Assembly: GCA_963712765.1 (NCBI GenBank)
Contig: CAVQIX010000004.1
Coordinates: forward strand, 310,001 to 374,000
DNA length: 64,000 bases
Reading direction: 5' to 3'
Origin: CAXMST01 sp963712765
GTDB lineage: Bacteria; Actinomycetota; Thermoleophilia; Solirubrobacterales; 70-9
Part shown: positions 44,262 to 52,289 of the stretch, piece after piece
Position numbering within the stretch: the stretch's first letter is position 1
How the letters are laid out: each line of letters starts with the position of its first letter
The notes under the pieces: model-generated
Told to the model about the DNA's origin: nothing
The model's input: the letters and a program-made list of their open reading frames with translations, nothing else
Databases searched by the model: none
Position numbers and translations under genes: made by a program

Positions 44262-44831
44262 ATGAGTCGCGAGCGAGGATCGGACGTAGAGGTGCGGATC
44301 CGGCCCTTCCGGCCGGAGGATGCAGAGGCGGTGCATCGCTGGTTCAACAACCCCGAGGCGACCTCCTCGCTGATGGAGGTCCGCGACTCGTTCAGCGTCG
44401 AGGACGCCGTTGGTTGGGTCGAGCGGGCGATCGGGAACGACCGCGACGACGGAGAGGACCGAAAGTGGGCGATCGAGGTCGAGGGCCATCAGGAGCCGGT
44501 CGGCTTCACGGCGCTGTACGGCCTGCGCAAGCAGCTCCCCCCTGAGCTCGGGGCGATGATCGGTGAGAAGGTGGAGGGCCGGGGCGTCGGCCGTGAAGCC
44601 GAGCGGCTCACCGTGGCGAAGGCCTTCGAGGAGTTCGGCGCTCATCGGGTCTACGGCCGCATTCCGGCCTTCAACATGCCGGCCAAGAAGGCCGTCACCT
44701 GGCAGAGCTGGAAGCACGAAGGGACGATGCGCGAGCACATCCGCCGGCCGGACGGCACCCTGATCGACTGCGAGGTATGGGGGGTCACCCGGGCCGAGTG
44801 GGAGGAGCGCTGGGGCGGGCCGGGGGCTTGA
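44262..44831 (+). CDS. GNAT-family N-acetyltransferase
   Basis: The 189-residue protein is a GNAT (RimJ/RimL-like) enzyme: it opens VEVRIRPFRPEDAEAVHRWF, has the acetyl-CoA pocket MIGEKVEGRGVGREAERL (the Q/RxxGxG/A-type motif) and ends with FNMPAKKAVTWQSWKHEG. In this setting it may acetylate an amino sugar of the polysaccharide. The next gene starts inside its last codon. Confidence 0.88.
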   Translation: MSRERGSDVEVRIRPFRPEDAEAVHRWFNNPEATSSLMEVRDSFSVEDAVGWVERAIGNDRDDGEDRKWAIEVEGHQEPVGFTALYGLRKQLPPELGAMIGEKVEGRGVGREAERLTVAKAFEEFGAHRVYGRIPAFNMPAKKAVTWQSWKHEGTMREHIRRPDGTLIDCEVWGVTRAEWEERWGGPGA

Positions 44832-45763
44832 GCGGCGCCACCGCACGGCTTCTGCCCGACCGCGGCGAGGCCTGCACCGAGAATGAGTTCTTCCGAGGAT
44901 CCCACTTCCTGCAGGCCGAGGGGACGACCCACTCGCTACTGGTCGAGGCGGGAGCCGACAGCGCGGCGATTCCTCTCGTCGTCCGCGAGATCGGCGGCGC
45001 CGGGGGAGCGATCGACGCCACCTCGCCCTACTCCTATCCCGGCGGCAAGGTAACCGGTTCCCCGATCGAACCCGGGGCGATCGATTGGTCGGCAACGGGC
45101 CTGGTCAGCGTCTTCATCCGCGACCGTCTCGGCGAGCCGACCGCCCTCGCCCGGGCGCGAGATCGGTCGATCGTCCTCCTCCACGATCCCGAGTTGCCGC
45201 GCAAGTCACGGATGAGCGATCGGCAGCAGATCCGCAAAAACGAGGCCGCGGGGTATGAGGTCAGCGACCTTCCCGGCCCTGAGACGAGCGCCGGCCAGAG
45301 GGCGGAGTTCCACCGCGTCTACACCGAGACGATGGAGGCCGTCTCCGCCTCCGAGCGTTACTTCTTCGAGCCCTCCTACTTCGCCCTGCTCTTCGACTCG
45401 CCGTTGAGCCGGATGTACATTGCCCACGGACCTGACGGCGATGTGGCGGCGGCCGCGATCACCGTCACCAGCGACGGGTTCATCCACTACTACCTCTCCG
45501 GCACCGCAGACTCCCACAGGCGCCGAGCCCCGTCGAAGAACCTGATCACCGTCGTCAGCGACCACGCCGATGCGGCGTCGATGCCGATGAACCTCGGTGG
45601 CGGGATCGAGCCGGGCGACGGGCTAGAGGAGTTCAAGCGCGGCTTCGCCAACACCGAGCTCCCGTTCCGCACTCACGAGCTCGTCTGCGACCCCGAGCGC
45701 TACGAGGAGCTCGCCGCGGATCGCTCCGACACCGGCTTCTTTCCCCTCTATCGCACGCCCTGA
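44828..45763 (+). CDS. FemAB-like/GNAT-fold transferase
   Basis: The 311-residue protein matches the FemAB-related GNAT superfamily: SRMSDRQQIRKNEAAGYEV, ASERYFFEPSYFALLFDSPL, then DGFIHYYLSGTADSHRRRAPSKNL and NLGGGIEPGDGLEEFKRGF. Family members attach amino acids or acyl groups to wall precursors or sugars. The TTG at 44828 is chosen because it overlaps the upstream TGA (TTGA); the frame is open earlier to 44777. A polysaccharide- or wall-modifying role is inferred from context. Confidence 0.82.
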   Translation: MSGATARLLPDRGEACTENEFFRGSHFLQAEGTTHSLLVEAGADSAAIPLVVREIGGAGGAIDATSPYSYPGGKVTGSPIEPGAIDWSATGLVSVFIRDRLGEPTALARARDRSIVLLHDPELPRKSRMSDRQQIRKNEAAGYEVSDLPGPETSAGQRAEFHRVYTETMEAVSASERYFFEPSYFALLFDSPLSRMYIAHGPDGDVAAAAITVTSDGFIHYYLSGTADSHRRRAPSKNLITVVSDHADAASMPMNLGGGIEPGDGLEEFKRGFANTELPFRTHELVCDPERYEELAADRSDTGFFPLYRTP

Positions 45764-45787
45764 GGGCCGCCGGGCGGCGGCGGCTCC

Positions 45788-47317
45788 CTAGGCCCGGCCG
45801 ACCGCCCGGGTCTCGAAGCTCTTGCAGACGAACCTCTGCGTCGCCGTCTCGAAGCGCTTGGTCTTGACCTTCGCGCGGTAGCGGCCTTCCGCCGCCTTCG
45901 GGATCCCGATCTTCCAGCGTCCGCTCTGCTTCGAGCGGGTGGTCGCGATCCGCTTCCAGCCCTCGGGGCGCTTGCGCTTGAGCACGATCTCGTGGTTGCC
46001 GTTGCAGCGGCCCTCGCCGTAGTCGAGTCGCCCCTTGAAGACGAGGTCGCCCCCGCTCCGGCGGCTCGCCTCGAGCGTGCCCCGGTCGGGGTGGTTGATG
46101 ACCACCTTTTCCCGCTCCGGCTGGAACTCAGGCGCGGGTTCGGTCGGCTCGGTCGGAGTCTCCTCGGCGAAGCCGTCCATGCGGCGCTGGACCCGCCGCT
46201 TGATCTTCGGGATCGCGGTTCGCAGGCGGCTACCGGCACACTCGGTGAAGTTGGTGTCGCTGTGGCTGAGGATCCGCTTGACCTTGATCTTTCTTCCTCC
46301 GGGCGTCCGGTTGGTCGAGCCCCCCGACGAGCGGAGGCGGGTGCGGCCGGCGGCGGGCACGCCGTGGACATCGAGCTTCCAGGCGAGATACCTGACGAGG
46401 GACTTGCGCTCGAGTGCCGTCGCCGGAACGTCGGAGTGGTTGGCGATCGTCGCCACTCCGGTCGTCTGTGAGTTGTGGCCCTCGGCGTGGGCGCCGACAA
46501 CCGGCCTCTTCATTCCCCCGGCCCGGCCCGCGTAGACGTTGCCGAAACGGTCGACGAGGGCGTTGTATCCGACGTCGTTCCAGCCGTTTGCGTTCCGGTG
46601 ATACCGGCAGATCCCGAGCACCAGGCCTGGCGCCTCGGCCTCGCTGTAGTCGTTGGTGCTGACGGTGTGGTGAACGACGGCGGCCTTGACCCTGCCGTAG
46701 GAGGGATCGACGCGAGGCTCACAGCCGCCCTTGCGGCGGTTCGCTCCCCACTCGGCACGGGAGACGATCCGCGGCTTCGGCGAGGCTCCGATCGCCTGCC
46801 CGGTTCCGGCGACGTCGATCACGGCGGAGTTGACCGCGCTGCGGATTCCGTTCAGGATCCGGTTCACGGCGCTGTCATCGCCACTGACGTTGACGTAGTG
46901 GAGGTTTCCCTCCGGGCGATCTCCACGGGACCGCACCTGGACCTGATCGCTGCCGCCCGTGTAGAGGGGATCGCCGTTGCCGATCGTGACCCACTCGCTC
47001 CAATCGGACCCCGACTCACGCACGCGGAGCTCGATCTCGTCCATCTCGCCCGCGACTCCGACGAAGTCGAAGCGCTTTGGCGCCTCGACCGGCGGGCTGC
47101 GGAACTTGATCGGCCCTTCGGCGGCGTGGGCGCCGGAACCGGCTCGGAAGGCCTCACGCCCGCCCGCCCCCGCGATCCGCTCGAAGCCCGGCAGGGGCTG
47201 CTCGAAGTCGGTAGCCGCGGGAAGGTAGCGCTCGGTGGAGAGGGCCGGGGCGGCCAGCCAGAGGAGGCCGGCGGCGGCGAGCGCGAGCAGGAGAGATCTC
47301 AAGGATTTCTTCAGCAT
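45788..47317 (-). CDS. Secreted N-acetylmuramoyl-L-alanine amidase (PGRP type)
   Basis: It cleaves the lactyl-amide bond of peptidoglycan. A signal peptide (about 1-28) leads to an N-terminal beta domain (about 60-160, with SDWSEWVTIG) and an amidase/PGRP domain from about 195 to 380: SRAEWGANRR, the zinc histidine in VVHHTVS, YHRNANGWNDVGYNALVDRFGNVYAGR and the HSDTNFTECAG site. The C-terminal domain is basic and of unknown type. It ends the polysaccharide locus. Confidence 0.92.
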   Translation of the reverse strand: MLKKSLRSLLLALAAAGLLWLAAPALSTERYLPAATDFEQPLPGFERIAGAGGREAFRAGSGAHAAEGPIKFRSPPVEAPKRFDFVGVAGEMDEIELRVRESGSDWSEWVTIGNGDPLYTGGSDQVQVRSRGDRPEGNLHYVNVSGDDSAVNRILNGIRSAVNSAVIDVAGTGQAIGASPKPRIVSRAEWGANRRKGGCEPRVDPSYGRVKAAVVHHTVSTNDYSEAEAPGLVLGICRYHRNANGWNDVGYNALVDRFGNVYAGRAGGMKRPVVGAHAEGHNSQTTGVATIANHSDVPATALERKSLVRYLAWKLDVHGVPAAGRTRLRSSGGSTNRTPGGRKIKVKRILSHSDTNFTECAGSRLRTAIPKIKRRVQRRMDGFAEETPTEPTEPAPEFQPEREKVVINHPDRGTLEASRRSGGDLVFKGRLDYGEGRCNGNHEIVLKRKRPEGWKRIATTRSKQSGRWKIGIPKAAEGRYRAKVKTKRFETATQRFVCKSFETRAVGRA

Positions 47318-47319
47318 TG

Positions 47320-47403
47320 CGTGAGCAAAGGTTTACCAGCTAGTTGGAACACCGCCAAACGCGGTTAGTCTCGGCATCGTGGCAAGGCTCACGATTTCGC
47401 CGG
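47320..47403 (-). promoter_or_regulatory. Possible structured leader of the amidase gene
   Basis: Read on the minus strand, CGTGAGC (47397-47403) pairs perfectly with GCTCACG (47320-47326), which ends three bases before the amidase ATG. It encloses about 70 bases including ACTAACCGCGTTTGGCGG. The element could be a folded leader or an operator. It matches no riboswitch I can name. No gene occurs in the 47318-47475 gap. Confidence 0.3.
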
Positions 47404-47475
47404 GCGATGCATCCGATCCTGCAGGCGGGCGCCCGCGCCCAGGTCTGGGCTGCGGCGGTCGTCCCCGTGGGCCGG

Positions 47476-48228
47476 CTAGGAGATCGGGATCGGCTCGGGC
47501 CCGCGGGCGCGGTACTCGGCCTTGAAGGCGCGGATCGCGTCGAGGGTCGCCGCACCGTCGTAGCTGTCGCAGCCGAGCGTCTGCCGCCAAGCGGTCGCCG
47601 CGACCTGATACGGCATCTCATCGTTGGGGAAGATCACCATTCCGGGCCGGTCCTCGTCATAGAGGCCGAGCAGCTGCAGCTGCTCGGCCTCCGGCAGGCT
47701 GCTGCTGTAGTGGATCTGGATCCGCCCATGCTCGAGAGCGTGGATGAAGTTGAGCGGGCTCGGGGTATCGGCAAAGGCGCCATCGGCCAGCGGCTCCGGT
47801 GAGTGGTCACCCGATGTCGGTGGATTAGCCTCGTAGTCGGGAAGATCGGAGTTCGGGTCGATGTGGGTGCTCCCCTCGTCCTTCTGCTCGGTGATCAGCT
47901 CGCAGTTGGCGGCCTCGACCGCTTCGTCGAGGTCGACCGTCCCGTTGGTGGGGGCCTCAGCGCTGTCGCGATCGTCCACGTTAATGCTGCCGGGCACGAT
48001 GCCGCCGAAGGTTCGATCGAGCCGATCGCCGTCGCCACCCCCTCCGGATCCACCGTCGCCGCCACCCCCCGCGATCACGACCGCGATCCCGGCCACGACC
48101 GCGACGGTGATCAGCCCGGCCACGACGTATCCGAGGATCAGGCGCTTGCGCTCGGCGCGGCGGCCCTCCGCCTCCGCCTGCTCCCGCGCCACGCGGAGTC
48201 GTTCCTTCTCTTCCTTCCGGCTGGCCAT
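47476..48228 (-). CDS. DUF3105 membrane-anchored protein
   Basis: The 250-residue protein has a charged N-terminus (about 1-28), one transmembrane helix (about 30-53), a glycine/aspartate linker, and the conserved DUF3105 domain with DYEANPPTSGDHSPEP and a central FIHALEHGRIQIHYSS. Two cysteines (ANCELI and LGCDSYDG) could form a disulfide. Function unknown; the family is common in high-GC actinobacteria and deinococci. Confidence 0.88.
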   Translation of the reverse strand: MASRKEEKERLRVAREQAEAEGRRAERKRLILGYVVAGLITVAVVAGIAVVIAGGGGDGGSGGGGDGDRLDRTFGGIVPGSINVDDRDSAEAPTNGTVDLDEAVEAANCELITEQKDEGSTHIDPNSDLPDYEANPPTSGDHSPEPLADGAFADTPSPLNFIHALEHGRIQIHYSSSLPEAEQLQLLGLYDEDRPGMVIFPNDEMPYQVAATAWRQTLGCDSYDGAATLDAIRAFKAEYRARGPEPIPIS

Positions 48229-48270
48229 CGGCGCAGAACCCTAGCGGACCCCCCGTTCCGGCCCGAGCGT

Positions 48271-49104
48271 TCAGGCGGCCGCCGCGAGACCGGCCTCGGG
48301 GGCGTGAACGGCGTCGAGGAAGCCGGCCAGCTCGTCGTTGAGACGGCCCGGGTTGATGCGCCACTCGAGGATCGAGTTCGCGTCGATCAGTCGCGCCTTC
48401 TCCATCTCCTCCACGAGCTCGTCGGAGTCGCTGAAGGGGTGGACCGGATCGGAGGGGTGTCCGACGACGAGGGCCTCGGCCTTGATCGCGCCGCGCTCGG
48501 CTTTCGGCGGGCAGGTCCGGCCCAGCAGCAGCCCCTGCAGCACCCACGCCGAGGTCTGGGGATCCCGGCGCACCCAGTCGAGACCGATGTCGATCAGGTG
48601 GTGCGTGCGAGGGATTCGGCGGGTGACCGCGGCGAGGCGGCTCAGCAGTGGCGCTCCCAGCTCGGAGGCGACGAGGACCGGGGTGAAGGCCACCGCCACC
48701 GCCACCAGCGCGTTGTCGAGCACCGGCATCTCGATGAACAGGCCCCGCGCCTTCTCCGGATGGGCGACCGCCAACTCCAGCGAGACGTTGGCGCCCAGCG
48801 ACGTCCCGCCGACGACCGCGCTCTCGAGTCCGAGGTGGTCGATCAGCGCCGCGACCTGGTGCCCAAAGGAGGTCATCGAGTAGAGGCCGAAGTCCTTCGG
48901 CTTGTCGCTTTGGCCGTGTCCCAGCAGGTCGACGCAGACGACCCGGTAGCCGCGCACCGCAATCTCCGGCGCGAGCCGGGCGAACATGTGGCGGTTCATG
49001 AGCAGGCCGTGGATCAGGATCAGGGTGCGGTCGCCGGCCCCGTAGCTCCGGTAGGCGATCCGGTGACCCGCGTAGGGGAAGCTCTCGGTGTTGGGGCTGC
49101 TCAT
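48271..49104 (-). CDS. Alpha/beta hydrolase fold protein
   Basis: The 277-residue protein has the oxyanion region LIHGLLMNRHMF, VDLLGHGQSDKP, the nucleophile elbow GGTSLGA (Ser about 98) and the acid position HPSDPVHP. The catalytic histidine usually found near the C-terminus is replaced by WRINPGRLNDELAGFLDAV, where no histidine sits in the expected loop; His at FLDAVHAPE is close to the end. It may be a hydrolase with an unusual triad or a non-hydrolytic relative. Confidence 0.85.
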   Translation of the reverse strand: MSSPNTESFPYAGHRIAYRSYGAGDRTLILIHGLLMNRHMFARLAPEIAVRGYRVVCVDLLGHGQSDKPKDFGLYSMTSFGHQVAALIDHLGLESAVVGGTSLGANVSLELAVAHPEKARGLFIEMPVLDNALVAVAVAFTPVLVASELGAPLLSRLAAVTRRIPRTHHLIDIGLDWVRRDPQTSAWVLQGLLLGRTCPPKAERGAIKAEALVVGHPSDPVHPFSDSDELVEEMEKARLIDANSILEWRINPGRLNDELAGFLDAVHAPEAGLAAAA

Positions 49105-49125
49105 CGCGGCGCGAGCGTATCCAAC

Positions 49126-50031
49126 TCACCCGGTCGGGAGCGCCGTTGGAGCGCGTTCCCAGGGCCGCGCCGCCTTCAGCGCCCCGAGTATCGCCAGGGT
49201 CGAGTCGGCGTGGTTGAGCGTGTAGAAGTGGAGGCCGTCGACGCCGGCCGCGAGGAGCTCATCGCACTGGCGCGCCGCGTAGGCGATCCCGAAGGCGCGC
49301 TCGGCATCGGGGTCGCCGCCGCAGGCACGCAGACCCTCGGCCAGGCGCTCGGGAATCGTTGCGCCACAGAGGCCTGCCATCCGCTTGATGCCACCGTAGG
49401 TCCTCACCGGCAGCACACCGACGAAGATCGGGACCTCGATCCCCGCGGCTCGGGCCTCGGCGAGCCAGTTGAAGAAGACCGCGTTGTCGAAGAACAGCTG
49501 TGTGATCAGGAACTCGGCGCCGGAATCGACCTTGCGCTTGGCGTAGGCGATATCGGCCTCGGCGGAGGCCGCCTCGGGGTGGATCTCGGGAAAGCAGGAT
49601 GCGCCGATGCCCCAGCCGCTGCGCGCTCTGATCAGCTCGGCGAGCTCGGCGGAGCCGGCGAGACCGCCTTCGGTCGCCTCGAACTCCCCCTCACCCCCGG
49701 GTGGATCGCCCCGCAGTGCGAGGATGTTGGTGATCCCGGCCTGCTCGAGCCGGCCGATCAGGGTCTCGAGACCGTCGACCGTCTCCCCGACGCAGCTGAG
49801 GTGGGCCATGGTCTCGATCCCGAACTCGTTCTGGATTCGCGAACTGAGCTCCACCGTTCCCTCCCGGGTGGAACCGGCGGCGCCGTAGGTGACGGAGGCG
49901 AAGTCGGGCTCCAGCCGCTTCAGCTGCGCGATGCTCTCGAGCAGCGCCCGGCCGCCCTCCTCGCTCTTCGGCGGGAAGAACTCGAGCGAGAAGACCGGTC
50001 GCCCCGGCTCGGCTAGATCGGCGATCCGCAT
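49126..50031 (-). CDS. metF: 5,10-methylenetetrahydrofolate reductase
   Basis: MetF makes 5-methyltetrahydrofolate for methionine synthesis, using FAD and NAD(P)H. The 301-residue barrel has SLEFFPPKSEEG, FASVTYGAAGSTR, MAHLSCVGET, NILALRGDPPGG and AKRKVDSGAEFLITQLFFDNA. The ATG at 50031 gives the family's usual start; the frame open to 50070 would run to the divergent gene. Overlap-free, 21 bp after the hydrolase gene on the same strand. Confidence 0.95.
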   Translation of the reverse strand: MRIADLAEPGRPVFSLEFFPPKSEEGGRALLESIAQLKRLEPDFASVTYGAAGSTREGTVELSSRIQNEFGIETMAHLSCVGETVDGLETLIGRLEQAGITNILALRGDPPGGEGEFEATEGGLAGSAELAELIRARSGWGIGASCFPEIHPEAASAEADIAYAKRKVDSGAEFLITQLFFDNAVFFNWLAEARAAGIEVPIFVGVLPVRTYGGIKRMAGLCGATIPERLAEGLRACGGDPDAERAFGIAYAARQCDELLAAGVDGLHFYTLNHADSTLAILGALKAARPWERAPTALPTG

Positions 50032-50078
50032 CGGAGGAATCGTAGAGGTGCCGCCTCTCGTCTGAGACAATCACAGTC

Positions 50079-50735
50079 ATGACCGATTATCAGGGGACCC
50101 TCGAACCGCAGGAACTGACCGCCGCCCGGACCGACGCCGCCGCCCTGATGGGGCAGGTGATGTTCCTGGTCGCGGTGGCGCTCGGCTTCACCGCGCTCGG
50201 TAGCTACATCGGCCGTGATCTGACCGAGGGAGCGGCGATGGGCTGCTTCTTCGCCGGCTTCGGGATGCTGATAGTCGCCAACTTCGTCGAGCGGCTCCGA
50301 GTCGGCACCCTGGCAGTGGTCTGGCTCTATTCGATCGCCCTCCTGATCGGTCTCGGCCTCGGGCCGGCGCTCAATCAGCTGCTGACCGTCGAGCCCAGCA
50401 CGGTCTCGACGGCCGCGGCCGGCACCGCGCTGGCCACCGTCGGTGCCGGAGCGATCGGCTTCGCGGTCTCCAAGGACCTCGCCGGCTGGATCCGCCCGCT
50501 CAGCTTCGCGATCCTCGGCGCGGTCGGGATCAGCATCGTCCTGCTGATCACCGGCACCTCGGCGCCGCCCCTGCTCAGCATCGCGATCATCGTGATCTCG
50601 ACCGGCCTGATCACGACCTACTTCAACTACCTGCGCAAGCACGCGACCGAACGCGACGCCGTCTGGCTCGCGACCGGCATCTTCGTCGCGATCATCAACA
50701 TCTTCATTTCGCTGCTGAACCTGCTCAGCGAGTAG
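50079..50735 (+). CDS. Bax inhibitor-1/YccA-like membrane protein
   Basis: The 218-residue protein has seven predicted transmembrane helices and the BI-1 family end FNYLRKHATERDAVWLATGIF followed by a last hydrophobic helix. Family members are membrane proteins involved in ion flux or FtsH control. The divergent metF start lies 47 bp away. Function in this organism is not known. Confidence 0.85.
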   Translation: MTDYQGTLEPQELTAARTDAAALMGQVMFLVAVALGFTALGSYIGRDLTEGAAMGCFFAGFGMLIVANFVERLRVGTLAVVWLYSIALLIGLGLGPALNQLLTVEPSTVSTAAAGTALATVGAGAIGFAVSKDLAGWIRPLSFAILGAVGISIVLLITGTSAPPLLSIAIIVISTGLITTYFNYLRKHATERDAVWLATGIFVAIINIFISLLNLLSE

Positions 50736-50748
50736 AGCCCGGGTCTGC

Positions 50749-52053
50749 TCAGGCCCTCAGCGCCCTTCGGTCCGACCGCTCGTCGATCCATTCGAGGCCC
50801 GAGATCAACCCGCGGGCGATCCAGCCACGAAGCGGCTCAGGCGGCATCGGGATCCGTCGCGCCCCGGTCAGCTCCGGGACGCCTGCGTCCTCGCCGCTGG
50901 CGAGCCGGCCCAGCCAGCTACCGGCGAGGCTGGCCATCGCCACCCCGTGCCCGGCGAAGCCGACCGCCCAGCTGATCCGGCCGTCGTCACTGCGGCCAAC
51001 CCAGGGGAGGAAGTTGAGGTTGAAGCCGATCGGGCCCGTCCAAAACCGAGCGACGGGTAGCTCTCCGAGCTCGGGAAAGCGGCGCCGGAACATCGCCTCG
51101 ACCCTGGCGAAGACCTCGGGGTCGTGTGCCCGGAGCCCGTCCCCGTAGCGGATGTAACGCGAGCCCGAGAGGATGCGGCCGTCGGCCGTCCAGCGGTGTG
51201 ACTCGAGGACCTCGTGCGCGGTGTAGATGCCCTCTCGACCCTGCCAGCCGAGAAGCTCCCTGGCCTCGACAGGGAGCGGCTCGCTCGCCATCAGGCAGAC
51301 CCTGACGGGGACCGGAGCACCACGCGGTGTGTCGAGCTCGCGGGCGAAGGCGTTGGTCGCGATCACCAGGTGGCGGCAGTGCAGCTCCCCTCGCGGGGTC
51401 CGCAGGCACAAGCCCTCCCCTTCGGGTTCGATCTCGAGCACCGGGCTCCGCTCCCAGAGGGCGGCTCCGGCGCCGGCCGCCGCTGCCCGCAACCCGTTCA
51501 GGTACCTGAACGGGTTGAGGATGCCACCGCGCTCCTCCAGGTAGCCGCAGGTGAAGCTCGCCGGTAGGCCCATCTGGTCGAACCCGGCGCTCTCGAGCCG
51601 GCGCAGCGCCGCACCGAGCTCGATCCCGGCCGCGGCGGCCCGGTCGAGCGAGCGCGCATGTCCGGGATGGATCCCGGCGACGACGTTTCCCACCGGCTCG
51701 TAGTCGCAGTCGATCCCGAGGTCGGTGATCGTCTCCTCGACCCGCTCGACCGCGGCGTCGGCGAGCTTGACAAGCGCTCCACCGCGCTCGCGACCGAAGC
51801 CGCGCAGCAGGCTCGGCAGGTCCTTCCCGATCGTCGGGGTGAGGTGACCGGCGTTCCTGCCGCTCGCCCCGAAGCCCGCGTAATCGCGTTCGAGAACCTC
51901 AACCGCTGTCCCGCGTCTGCGCAGCTCGAGCGCGGTCGAGAGGCCGGTGTAGCCGGCGCCGACGACGCCGACCTCGGTGCTGCGAGCGCCGCTGAGCGAG
52001 GGTCCCGGCTCGGGGATCGGATCGAGCCAGAGGCTGGGAGGGAGCTCGCTCAC
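50749..52053 (-). CDS. FAD-dependent oxidoreductase (DAO/glycine-oxidase-like)
   Basis: The 434-residue protein has the dinucleotide-binding motif GVVGAGYTGLSTALELRRRG, then FGASGRNAGHLTPT typical of DAO-family amine/amino-acid oxidases such as gamma-glutamylputrescine oxidase (PuuB type), and the C-terminal SWAVGFAGHGVAMASLAGSW. The substrate is unknown. GTG 52053 was chosen; the frame is open to 52284 but the extra residues are low-complexity. No convincing gene in the 52054-52289 gap. Confidence 0.87.
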   Translation of the reverse strand: MSELPPSLWLDPIPEPGPSLSGARSTEVGVVGAGYTGLSTALELRRRGTAVEVLERDYAGFGASGRNAGHLTPTIGKDLPSLLRGFGRERGGALVKLADAAVERVEETITDLGIDCDYEPVGNVVAGIHPGHARSLDRAAAAGIELGAALRRLESAGFDQMGLPASFTCGYLEERGGILNPFRYLNGLRAAAAGAGAALWERSPVLEIEPEGEGLCLRTPRGELHCRHLVIATNAFARELDTPRGAPVPVRVCLMASEPLPVEARELLGWQGREGIYTAHEVLESHRWTADGRILSGSRYIRYGDGLRAHDPEVFARVEAMFRRRFPELGELPVARFWTGPIGFNLNFLPWVGRSDDGRISWAVGFAGHGVAMASLAGSWLGRLASGEDAGVPELTGARRIPMPPEPLRGWIARGLISGLEWIDERSDRRALRA

Positions 52054-52289
52054 CGGCTCACGGCCACCTTCCGCAGCGCTCGGCCGGCTCCAACTCCCGG
52101 TCGAAGTCGATTTTCGGGCGCTGGGATGTCCCCTCCGGCCACCAGGCCGGCCCCGCGCTCCCGGAGCGATTGTGGGGATCGGCGCCAGCTTCCGTTCGAA
52201 GTCCATTCCCCAGCGATCGTAGGGGCGTGAGGCCTGCGCCGTCCGTCCGCATCGGCGGCCGGTCGATGGCCGAGCTGAGGGCACCGCGA

